DNA from: 66-474 sp036278635
GTDB lineage: Bacteria > Pseudomonadota > Gammaproteobacteria > Xanthomonadales > Rhodanobacteraceae
Assembly: GCA_036278635.1 (NCBI GenBank)
Contig: DASUKQ010000110.1
Coordinates: 1 to 9,462 of the forward strand
Direction: 5' to 3'
Length of the DNA: 9,462 nt
Of the stretch, positions 1 through 8,937 are shown piece by piece. Position 1 is the stretch's first letter. Every line of letters begins with the position of its first letter. The notes under the pieces are model-generated. The model made no database searches. It was not told the DNA's origin and saw only the letters and a list, made by a program, of their open reading frames with translations. The position numbers were made by a program, and so were the translations under genes.

Positions 1-228
1 AGCCAGCGGCGGGGATGCGCGATGAAGCAAGAGCCGTCCCGTCCCGCGCTGCGCGCGCGTTCGCTACACTCCGCCCTTCCCGCGTACGGAGAAGGTGCTG
101 CGACCTGGGCTTGCGGAATGCCAACTGGCCGCCTTCGGCACCGACATCGGCCATGTCGCCGCCAACGTGCCGTCCACGGATCTGGACCGGCGGCGCCAGC
201 AACGGTGGAAGCAGCAGAATAATGTTCG
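1..228. other. Left-edge stretch without a confident gene
   Basis: No reading frame here is convincing. On the plus strand, the frame starting at GTG 95 is G/C-ending at most third positions from about 122 to 215. It has a TACACT box at 65-70 and GGAG at 88-91 upstream, but it runs about 100 bases into the opposite-strand TPR gene and resembles nothing I know. On the minus strand, the frame from ATG 154 stays open to the window edge (about 51 codons), but its content looks non-coding and its start lacks a ribosome site. No hairpin with a T-tract follows the TPR gene stop. It is best read as intergenic, possibly holding the start of a neighbouring gene. Confidence 0.4.
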
Positions 229-1887
229 TCACCGACCGCAGGTGCGCGTCGCTGTGTCATGCGCCAATTCGAACTCCGGCCGGCGGCTTTGGGAATCCGC
301 GGTCGCCCGCGGGAGCTGCCCGGCGTAGCGGTGCGCTATGTTCCGCTCGCCCGATCGACGCGCCGCGCAAAGCGCCCCCGCCAGGCTGTTGAAGCGGTTG
401 GGCGATTCCGTCAACGCAACGCGATAGGCATCGAGCGCCTCGGCGGGCCGATCGAGTTCCAGCAACAGATCCCCCAGCAACTCGCGCGCCGGGACGATCG
501 GCCCCGGCGTCACCGGCCGCTTCTCCGAAGCATCCTCGAGATCGGCAGCTTCCCGCATCGCGACCAGCGCTTCGCTTTGCCTGCCTTGCGCATGTGCCAG
601 CCAGGCCTGCGCCGCCAACCGCTGTATTTCGACCTGGGTTGCCCAATACGTATCGCCCGATTCCCGCAATATGGTCTCCAGTGACGCCAGCCGCCCCACG
701 GCCTGCGCCGCCCGCGTCACGTCACCGCTGCGCGCGGCGCCGAGCGCGCGCGCGAACTCGGTGATTGCCTGCGCAGGGGGGAAACGGGTCCACGGAAAAT
801 CCCGATGATGCAGGTTCAACGCGGCGGCTTCGCGCCACTGCCGGCGCTCGATCGCGTAGCGTGCAGGGATGGCCGCATAGGCGTAGGCAACCTTGAAATT
901 CGCCGGACTCGTGACGGGAATTGCGAGCAGCTCTTCCTGCACCGTTCGTGCATCCCGATCCCGTGCGAGCTGCAAATACGCGTATTCAAGGTAGTCCATC
1001 GCGTGCAACTGCTCGTCCCACGCTCCGGGCAGGCGCATTTCCGCGGCAAAGCGTTTGGCCGCGCTTTCGGCTCCTCGATTCGAAGCAACCGACTCGTCCC
1101 ACAACCCCAGCCGCGTGAAGATGTGCGAGGGCATGTGCTGCGCATGCGGCACCGCCGGTGCGATTAGCGCATAGCGACGCGCCGCGCCCAACGCGTATTT
1201 CGCCAGCGGCGGCGAATCGTAGGCATGGATCAGGTAATGCAGCGCGCCCGGATGATCCGGCTCGACGGCCAGCACGTGGTTCAACAGGTCAGCCGCCTTG
1301 CGTTCGCGGGCATGCGATTGGTCCGGCGGTTCGACCTGCGCGCTGGCCAGCAATGCAAGCGCGTAGAACGCCGCGGCCTCGGGTTCGCGCGGCGAGCCGG
1401 CGTGGACCCTCGCCATCGCCCGCTCGTAAGTCAGCACGCGTTGCCGGTAGTCAGCCGAACCTCCAGCCGCGTAAAACGCCGCGAGCGCACCCAGCCACAC
1501 GGCTTCCTGTTGCGTCCGTTGCTTCGCGCCATGGGCCTGCGCAAGCAGCGCACGGCCACGCGCCAGCACCTCGCCGTCAGGACGGTCCGGCCACAGCGGA
1601 TGCCACAGGCTGAGGGCCTGCCCCCACCGCGCCATCGCGCAGTCGGGATCGCGCTCGGCGATCCCGGCAAACGCGGCTTCCGCCTTTTCGTACCAGAACG
1701 AATGCAACAGCGTCGTGGCCTGATCGAACGCCTGCTGCTCTCCACGGCACGAGACCGGGAAGTGGGCGTGGCCGATCACGCCCTCCCGCGGCATCGTCAC
1801 GGGATGTTCGTGCTGGACCGCGGCCGAGGCTGCCGAAGTGCCTGTCAAACACAACGCAACCAGGATGACCCGACATGTCCGGAACAT
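229..1887 (-). CDS. Exported TPR-repeat protein of unknown function
   Basis: This is a 552-residue protein. ATG 1887 is chosen because GGGAGG (1893-1898) lies 5 bases upstream and the product then begins with a classic signal peptide: Arg at 3 and 6, a hydrophobic core at about 7-17, and a likely cut after ASA (20-22). There is no proper lipobox, so a soluble periplasmic or secreted protein is likely. Helical TPR-like pairs run through most of the chain, for example the AxxxF and DPDCAMARWG pattern at 62-92, 167-215 and 465-495. I recognise a widespread uncharacterised TPR family by its conserved motifs: LLHSFWY (60-66), HYLIHAYDSP (217-226), PHAQHMPSHIF (247-257) and LGLWDESVASN (260-270). 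The clustered His residues could bind metal, but that is inference. It is co-directional with clpB, 145 bases away, and probably has its own promoter. Starts further upstream (to 2091) would overlap the clpB end and lose the signal peptide. The family call is firm; the function is unknown. Confidence 0.88.
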   Translation of the reverse strand: MFRTCRVILVALCLTGTSAASAAVQHEHPVTMPREGVIGHAHFPVSCRGEQQAFDQATTLLHSFWYEKAEAAFAGIAERDPDCAMARWGQALSLWHPLWPDRPDGEVLARGRALLAQAHGAKQRTQQEAVWLGALAAFYAAGGSADYRQRVLTYERAMARVHAGSPREPEAAAFYALALLASAQVEPPDQSHARERKAADLLNHVLAVEPDHPGALHYLIHAYDSPPLAKYALGAARRYALIAPAVPHAQHMPSHIFTRLGLWDESVASNRGAESAAKRFAAEMRLPGAWDEQLHAMDYLEYAYLQLARDRDARTVQEELLAIPVTSPANFKVAYAYAAIPARYAIERRQWREAAALNLHHRDFPWTRFPPAQAITEFARALGAARSGDVTRAAQAVGRLASLETILRESGDTYWATQVEIQRLAAQAWLAHAQGRQSEALVAMREAADLEDASEKRPVTPGPIVPARELLGDLLLELDRPAEALDAYRVALTESPNRFNSLAGALCAARRSGERNIAHRYAGQLPRATADSQSRRPEFELAHDTATRTCGR

Positions 1888-1911
1888 GGCCGCCTCCCGG
1901 CGGCCACACGC

Positions 1912-1936
1912 ATCGGCGCCGGTCTTGATCGGCGCC
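1912..1936. repeat. 9-bp direct repeat in the TPR gene leader
   Basis: ATCGGCGCC occurs at 1912-1920 and again at 1928-1936, 16 bases apart start to start. Because GGCGCC is itself a palindrome, the two copies can also pair as a 6-bp stem with a 10-base loop in the transcript. The pair lies just downstream of the proposed -10 box, across the expected start of transcription and in the leader. It could be an operator or a leader hairpin; chance recurrence in GC-rich DNA is also possible. Confidence 0.4.
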
Positions 1937-1964
1937 AGAATAACCGCTCTGCGCCGGCCGGCAA
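1937..1964 (-). promoter_or_regulatory. Putative sigma-70-type promoter of the TPR gene
   Basis: Read on the minus strand, TTGCCG (1964-1959) and TATTCT (1942-1937) are separated by 16 bases. Each matches four of six consensus positions. Transcription would begin near 1930, giving a leader of about 43 bases before ATG 1887. The -35 box overlaps a perfect 6-bp stem-loop (GCCGGC at 1957-1962 and 1967-1972, loop AAGT), which may also act in ending clpB transcripts. This is a consensus match only. Confidence 0.35.
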
Positions 1965-1983
1965 GTGCCGGCTCGGCTGGCGT

Positions 1984-2030
1984 AAAAGGGGACTCGGGCG
2001 GCTGACCCGGCGGGACCGCCCCGAACCGGG
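1984..2030 (-). terminator. Weak terminator-like structure after clpB
   Basis: Just past the clpB stop the minus-strand transcript can fold GGGCGG (2021-2016) with CCGCCC (2001-1996), loop 14, or alternatively CCCGG (2030-2026) with CCGGG (2010-2006). A run of four T follows at 1987-1984, but eight bases after the first stem. The run is short and detached, so this is not a canonical intrinsic terminator; read-through into the TPR gene is possible. Confidence 0.25.
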
Positions 2031-2032
2031 CC

Positions 2033-4630
<2,598 letters not shown>

Positions 4631-4647
4631 GTGGGCATCCTCATCGA

Positions 4648-4667
4648 GTGGCGGCACCAATCGCCAC
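4648..4667 (-). promoter_or_regulatory. Hairpin in the clpB mRNA leader
   Basis: GTGGCG (4667-4662) and CGCCAC (4653-4648) form a perfect 6-bp stem with an 8-base loop in the minus-strand transcript. The stem ends six bases before the GAGGA ribosome site. If transcription starts near 4666, the hairpin is at the very 5' end of the mRNA. It could protect the message or tune ribosome access. The ribosome site itself is not in the stem, so a simple RNA thermometer is not supported. Confidence 0.4.
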
Positions 4668-4672
4668 GCACA

Positions 4673-4701
4673 GTAATAAGGCCGCAGCCGTGCTGCTTCA
4701 A
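4673..4701 (-). promoter_or_regulatory. Putative clpB promoter (sigma-70 with sigma-32-like overlap)
   Basis: On the minus strand TTGAAG (4701-4696) and TATTAC (4678-4673) are 17 bases apart, each four of six to the sigma-70 consensus. The same DNA reads GTTGAAG, 14 bases, then CCTTATTA (4681-4674), which loosely fits the heat-shock pattern CTTGAAA/CCCCATnT with acceptable spacing. A start near 4666 would give a leader of about 36 bases. ClpB is a sigma-32 gene in many proteobacteria, so the overlap makes sense, but the -10 match is degenerate. Confidence 0.45.
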
Positions 4702-4733
4702 CTGCCGTGGCCGGCGGCTGGCCCCGCGCAAAC

Positions 4734-4767
4734 GTGAAACGGGCGTTCACACGTGCTGCGGCACAAT
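4734..4767 (+). promoter_or_regulatory. otsB upstream region: inverted repeat and -10-like box
   Basis: GTGAA (4734-4738) and TTCAC (4746-4750) form a perfect inverted repeat with a 7-base centre; the half-site spacing does not fit a CRP site. Downstream, CACAAT (4762-4767) matches four of six bases of a -10 box, but no -35 match lies at 15-19 bases. If this box is used, transcription would begin at about 4774-4776, essentially at the otsB GTG. The inverted repeat may be an operator for otsB or for both divergent genes. All of this is inference from short motifs. Confidence 0.25.
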
Positions 4768-4775
4768 GACCGACC

Positions 4776-5564
4776 GTGCAAGCCTTGACCCGCCAGGTGC
4801 CCACAACCCGTCACGACATCGCGGCCTTGCCGGCGCCACCCGCGGTCGACGTCGACGGAAGCTGGGCGCTGTTCCTGGATGTCGACGGCACCCTGCTGGA
4901 TTTCGCCCGGCACCCCGACGACGTGGAGGTCGCGGCGCAATTGCATGCCGATCTCGCCCGGGTGCGCATGCTGCTGCACGGCGCGGTGGCGCTGCTGAGC
5001 GGCCGGCCGCTGGCGCAACTCGACGAACTGTTCGACTGGCACGGTCATGCGGCCGCGGGGCTGCACGGCGCCGAACTGCGCACCCCCGACGGCCACCTGC
5101 AGATGACCGGCGACGATGGCGCGTTGGCGGACGTGCACGCGCGGGCCGCCGCGCTGGTTGCCGAAGCGACCGGCGTGCTGCTGGAGGACAAGCGGCGCGC
5201 GCTCGCGCTGCATTTCCGCGACTCGCCCGGTGCGCGTGCCTCGGCCGAACGCATTGCGAAGACGCTGTTGCAGGTCACCGGCGACCAGTACGCCGTGCAG
5301 CGCGGCGACCAGGTCATCGAACTGAAGCCGGCCGGCGTGGACAAGGGGCGCGCACTCGAGGCCCTGATGGAGGTTGCGCCGTTCCGCGGACGCCGCCCGT
5401 GGATGCTCGGGGACGACCTGACCGACGAAGATGCATTCCATCGCGTCAATGCGCGCGCCGGCATCAGCGTGATCATCGGGGACCGCCGTCCGAGCGCGGC
5501 GCACTACTCGCTGGCCAATCCGGCCGCAGTACGCGCGTGGTTGCACGCGTTGGCGGCCGGTTGA
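4776..5564 (+). CDS. otsB: Trehalose-6-phosphate phosphatase
   Basis: This is a 262-residue HAD-superfamily phosphatase converting trehalose 6-phosphate to trehalose and phosphate in the cytosol. Motif I is DVDGT (35-39; Asp35 nucleophile, Asp37 acid/base), motif II is Ser75 in LLSGRP, motif III lies around Lys184/Lys190 in ELKPAGVDKG, and motif IV is GDDLTDED (212-219) for magnesium binding. The cap domain lies between about 100 and 180. Length agrees with E. coli OtsB (266). The start is uncertain: an in-frame stop (4767-4769) limits extension, GTG 4776 has no Shine-Dalgarno sequence, and GTG 4797 is the only other plausible early start and also lacks one. It is first in the cassette, 60 bases before the GH15 gene, and divergent from clpB. 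The functional call is firm. Confidence 0.95.
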   Translation: MQALTRQVPTTRHDIAALPAPPAVDVDGSWALFLDVDGTLLDFARHPDDVEVAAQLHADLARVRMLLHGAVALLSGRPLAQLDELFDWHGHAAAGLHGAELRTPDGHLQMTGDDGALADVHARAAALVAEATGVLLEDKRRALALHFRDSPGARASAERIAKTLLQVTGDQYAVQRGDQVIELKPAGVDKGRALEALMEVAPFRGRRPWMLGDDLTDEDAFHRVNARAGISVIIGDRRPSAAHYSLANPAAVRAWLHALAAG

Positions 5565-5592
5565 CCGCGATCGGTGGCGGCCGTACGCGGTC
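5563..5592 (+). promoter_or_regulatory. Intercistronic hairpin between otsB and the GH15 gene
   Basis: GACCGCG (5563-5569) pairs perfectly with CGCGGTC (5586-5592), enclosing 16 bases within which CGG (5572-5574) and CCG (5581-5583) can pair as well. The stem begins inside the otsB stop codon and ends 20 bases before the next ribosome site. There is no T-tract, so it is not an intrinsic terminator; it may guard the 3' end of otsB mRNA or set different expression of the two genes. Confidence 0.4.
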
Positions 5593-5612
5593 CCGTGCCA
5601 TCCATCCACCAC

Positions 5613-5618
5613 AAGGAG
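5613..5618 (+). promoter_or_regulatory. Ribosome binding site fixing the GH15 start
   Basis: AAGGAG lies 6 bases before GTG 5625. It is the strongest ribosome site in the cassette and selects GTG 5625 over the upstream in-frame start at 5574, which overlaps the intercistronic hairpin. Confidence 0.8.
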
Positions 5619-5624
5619 ACCCCC

Positions 5625-7520
5625 GTGGCGAAAAAAACGTCCCGTTCGAAATCCTCCGGAAAGCAACGCACGCGGACCACACGGACCGCCGGGGCCAAGC
5701 GCCCTCCGGCGCGCAAGCGATCACTGCCGGCCCAGCCCCACGCACGCCAGGCCAGCCTCGATCTCGGCATCGTCGGCAACGGCACCATCAATGCCCTGAT
5801 CGATGCAAGGGGTCGGATCGCCTGGCACTGCGTGCCGGCATTCGACGGTGACCCGGTTTTCTGCTCGCTGCTTTCGCCAAAGCTCGAAGACGCCGGATTC
5901 TTCGATGTCGCGCTGGAAAGCGAAACCGGGCGGCGCCAGCGTTACGTGGACAACAGCGCGGTGCTGGTGACGGTGCTCACCGCCAAGGATGGCGCCGAGG
6001 TCGAGATCACCGACTTTGCGCCACGCTACAAGCTGCACGAACGGATCTATCACCCGATGCAGATCCTGCGGCGCGTGCGGCCCCTGTCGGGGTCGCCACG
6101 CATCGCGCTCAGGCTGCGCCCGCTTACCGGCTACGGCGAGCGCAAACCCGAGCGCACGTTCGGTTCGAACCACCTGCGGTTCATGCTGGACCCGTTGGTA
6201 CTGCGCGCCACCACCGATGCGCAATTGCCGATGCTGCGGGATGAACTGCCGTTTCTCCTCGACCGCGCGGTCCACATCGTGCTCGGCACCGACGAAACGC
6301 TGCAGGAGTCGCCGGGGCATTACTTCGACGAGGCGCTGGACGCCACGCTGCAATACTGGCACGAGTGGTCGCGCTACCTGTCGATACCCGCCGAATGGCA
6401 GGAAGCGGTCATCCGTGCCGCGATCACGCTCAAGCTGTGCCAATACGAAGGTACGGGCGCGATCGTTGCCGCGATGACGACCTCGATCCCGGAGGCGCCG
6501 GATACCGTGCGCACCTGGGACTACCGTTATTGCTGGCCGCGCGACGCCGCGCTGTCGGTGCGGGCGCTCAATCGCCTGAGCGCGACCCGCACGATGGAAG
6601 AGTACGTCCGTTACATCTTCAACCTCGCGGTGAACGACGACAGGATGGCGCCCGTCTACGGAATCCATTTCCAGGGCGAACTGCCCGAGCGGGAAGCCTC
6701 CACGCTGGCCGGCTACCGGAGCATGGGCCCCGTACGGGTCGGCAACGAGGCATGGAAGCAGCAGCAGAACGACATCTACGGCAGCGTGGTGCTGGCGGCG
6801 ACCCAGATGTTCTGTGACCGGCGGTTGGTCAAGTCGGGCGACGAAACCGAATTCAGGCGACTGGAGCGCTGCGGCGAGGCCGCGTGGAAATTGCACGACC
6901 AGCCCGACGCGGGCCTGTGGGAACTGCGCGGGCGCAAATCGGTGCACACCTATTCCGCGGTGATGTGCTGGGTCGCGTGCGACCGCCTGTCCAACATCGC
7001 CGAGTGGCTGCAACTCGACGACCGCGCGAAGTTCTGGCGCAAACGCGCGGACCGGATCCGCAAACTGGTGCTGAAGCGCGCCGTGCACAAGGACGGCTAT
7101 TTCGTCGAATCCTTCGGCAGCGACGATCTCGATGCCAGCCTGCTGCTCCTCGAGGGCCTGCGTTTCGTCAGCGCCGACGACCCGCGCTTCGTCAAGACCG
7201 TGGACGCGGTCGGCAAGACCCTGATGCGCAATGGCTACCTGCTGCGCTATGCGCGACCCGACGACTTCGGCGCGCCCAGCACCAGCTTTCTGGTCTGCAA
7301 CTTCTGGTACGTCGAGGCCCTGATCGCGATCGGCCGCAGCGACGAAGCGCGAAAGTTGTTCGAGAAGCTGCTCGCGATCCGCAATCCGCTGGGATTGCTG
7401 TCCGAGGATTTCGACCCCGGGCGCAAGGAATTGTGGGGCAACTTCCCGCAGACCTATTCGATGGTCGGATTGATCAACGCGGCGCGCAGCCTGTCCACCA
7501 AGTGGAGCGACGTGGTATGA
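5625..7520 (+). CDS. GH15 glycoside hydrolase (glucoamylase/trehalase-like)
   Basis: This 631-residue protein has no signal peptide and is probably cytosolic. Glycoside hydrolase family 15 enzymes release glucose by inversion from alpha-glucans or, in some bacteria and archaea, from trehalose. The N-terminal beta-sandwich domain (about 43-235, starting SLDLGIVGNG) is followed by the (alpha/alpha)6 catalytic barrel (about 255-625). Family signatures are TWDYRYCWPRD (297-307), LWELRGR (431-437) with the likely catalytic acid Glu433, and LLSEDFDP (591-598) with the likely base Glu594, followed by GNFPQTYSMVGLI (605-617). Characterised relatives often have FSH where this has YSM. Residues 1-41 are an odd basic tail with 14 Lys/Arg and no acidic residue. 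It lies between otsB and otsA, and its stop overlaps the otsA start (ATGA), so it is probably co-translated with otsA. The context favours trehalose or a related alpha-glucoside as substrate; glucoamylase remains possible. Confidence 0.93.
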   Translation: MAKKTSRSKSSGKQRTRTTRTAGAKRPPARKRSLPAQPHARQASLDLGIVGNGTINALIDARGRIAWHCVPAFDGDPVFCSLLSPKLEDAGFFDVALESETGRRQRYVDNSAVLVTVLTAKDGAEVEITDFAPRYKLHERIYHPMQILRRVRPLSGSPRIALRLRPLTGYGERKPERTFGSNHLRFMLDPLVLRATTDAQLPMLRDELPFLLDRAVHIVLGTDETLQESPGHYFDEALDATLQYWHEWSRYLSIPAEWQEAVIRAAITLKLCQYEGTGAIVAAMTTSIPEAPDTVRTWDYRYCWPRDAALSVRALNRLSATRTMEEYVRYIFNLAVNDDRMAPVYGIHFQGELPEREASTLAGYRSMGPVRVGNEAWKQQQNDIYGSVVLAATQMFCDRRLVKSGDETEFRRLERCGEAAWKLHDQPDAGLWELRGRKSVHTYSAVMCWVACDRLSNIAEWLQLDDRAKFWRKRADRIRKLVLKRAVHKDGYFVESFGSDDLDASLLLLEGLRFVSADDPRFVKTVDAVGKTLMRNGYLLRYARPDDFGAPSTSFLVCNFWYVEALIAIGRSDEARKLFEKLLAIRNPLGLLSEDFDPGRKELWGNFPQTYSMVGLINAARSLSTKWSDVV

Positions 7521-8878
7521 GCCGCCTGGTCGTCGTTTCCAATCGGGTCGCGCAACCCCGGGAAACGAGGGCCGGAGGCCTTGCCGCGGCGATGCGGGCG
7601 GCCCTCAAGGAAACGGGCGGCGTGTGGTTCGGCTGGAGCGGCAAGCTGGTTGCCGCCCCCGCGCGCCAACTGCACCGGGAATCGGCGGGCGTGATCGACT
7701 ACGCCCTGCTCGACCTAACCCGCGAGGAATACGACGCCTACTACCTCGGGTTCTCCAATCGCACGCTGTGGCCGTTGCTGCACTTCCAGCCGACGGTCAT
7801 GCAATACAGCCGTGCCCAGTACGCCGGCTACCGTGCGGTCAACGCCCTGTTCGCGAAGAAGCTCGCGCCGCTTTTGCGCGACGACGACCGCATCTGGATC
7901 CACGACTATCATTTGATCCCGCTGGCCGCGGAGTTGCGCGCGCTCGGGATCGGCGCGCGCATCGGTTTTTTCCTGCACATCCCGCTGCCCCCGCCCGAGC
8001 TGCTGGTCAACCTGCCCTGCCACGAAGATCTGATGATGACGCTGGGCGCGTACGACCTGATCGGAGTCCAGGTCGAGGATGACGCGGACGCGCTGTTCCG
8101 CTACTTCCTCGGCGCGCCCGGCACCCACCGCGCGGGGGACTTCGTCGAAATCGATGGACGCCGCACCCGCATCGCGGCGTTTCCGATCAGCATCGACACG
8201 ACCGAGGTCGCGCGCCAGTCGCTGAACGCACTCGGCAAAGCCCCGCTTCGCAAGTTGCGCGCGAGCCTCGACCGCCGCAAGCTCGCCGTCGGGGTGGACC
8301 GGCTGGATTATTCCAAGGGGCTGCCGCGGCGATTCGCGGCATTCGGGCGGTTCCTTGCCGAACACCGCGAATGGCGTTCCAGGGTTTCGTACCTGCAAAT
8401 CGCGCCGCCTTCGCGCGAAGAAGTGCCGGAGTACCGCGAGTTGCGCTCCAAGCTGGAGCGCTTCACCGGGGCCACCAACGGTCGCTACGCCGAGCCCGAC
8501 TGGGTGCCGATCCGCTACGTCAACCGCAGTTTTGCGCAGACGACGCTCGCGGGTTTCTACCGGATCGCGCAACTGGCGCTGGTGACGCCGTTGCGCGACG
8601 GCATGAATCTGGTTGCCAAGGAATTCATCGCCGCGCAGCCGCCTGACGATCCCGGCGCGCTGGTGTTGTCGCGCTTCGCCGGCGCCGCGCGGGAATTGCC
8701 GCAAGCCATCCTGGTGAATCCCTACGACCCCGAAGGCCTGGTCGAGGGCATCGAGCGCGGACTGACCATGCCGCAGGAGGAACGGCGCGAGCGATGGCAC
8801 GCGATGTTCGAACACGTCTCGGTCCACGACATCGCGGCCTGGCGACGCGACTTCCTGGCGGCGCTGGAGTCCACTTGA
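7517..8878 (+). CDS. otsA: Alpha,alpha-trehalose-6-phosphate synthase
   Basis: This is a 453-residue GT20, GT-B-fold enzyme joining UDP-glucose and glucose 6-phosphate into trehalose 6-phosphate in the cytosol, the substrate of OtsB. ATG 7517 overlaps the preceding stop as ATGA, with GGAG at 7504-7507, indicating translational coupling. The start VVVSNRV carries Arg10, and RAGGLA (18-23) is the glycine loop. Other expected residues fall at or next to their E. coli numbers as I recall them: Trp40, Tyr76, Trp85, Asp130 in HDYHL, His154 in FFLHIP, Arg262 and Lys267 in DRLDYSKG, Asp361 in RDGMN, and Glu369 in AKEF. The C-terminal helix ends shortly after NPYDPEGLVEG (401-411). E. coli OtsA is 474 residues, so this is slightly short but complete. 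It is last in the cassette and convergent with pgeF. Confidence 0.97.
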   Translation: MSRLVVVSNRVAQPRETRAGGLAAAMRAALKETGGVWFGWSGKLVAAPARQLHRESAGVIDYALLDLTREEYDAYYLGFSNRTLWPLLHFQPTVMQYSRAQYAGYRAVNALFAKKLAPLLRDDDRIWIHDYHLIPLAAELRALGIGARIGFFLHIPLPPPELLVNLPCHEDLMMTLGAYDLIGVQVEDDADALFRYFLGAPGTHRAGDFVEIDGRRTRIAAFPISIDTTEVARQSLNALGKAPLRKLRASLDRRKLAVGVDRLDYSKGLPRRFAAFGRFLAEHREWRSRVSYLQIAPPSREEVPEYRELRSKLERFTGATNGRYAEPDWVPIRYVNRSFAQTTLAGFYRIAQLALVTPLRDGMNLVAKEFIAAQPPDDPGALVLSRFAGAARELPQAILVNPYDPEGLVEGIERGLTMPQEERRERWHAMFEHVSVHDIAAWRRDFLAALEST

Positions 8879-8937
8879 TCGTCTTGCCATGCAAGCGGCG
8901 CCCATCAGCCGATGGACGCGAACACCATTGAACACCT
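8879..8937. other. Convergent gap between otsA and pgeF
   Basis: These 59 bases separate the two converging stops. The only structure seen is a short stem, CCATC (8902-8906) with GATGG (8911-8915), loop of four, and a smaller one (TTGC 8884-8887, GCAA 8891-8894). Neither is followed by a T-tract on either strand. Transcription may end by Rho or by collision. Confidence 0.6.

Noticed and set aside
4734..4750. CRP-like site upstream of otsB
   Set aside because: The half-sites resemble GTGA/TCAC, but the central spacing is longer than the six bases of a CRP site.
4631..4804. Longer N-terminus for ClpB (start at 4804)
   Set aside because: The family begins at MRxDKLT, and GTG 4630 has GAGGA at proper spacing; the extra residues would cross the otsB start.
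5721..7088. 455-codon minus-strand frame opposite the GH15 gene
   Set aside because: It is a shadow of the GH15 coding frame, with His/Arg/Gln-rich low-complexity content and no domain.
8902..8915. Hairpin between otsA and pgeF as a bidirectional terminator
   Set aside because: A five-base stem with no T-tract on either strand is too weak to call.
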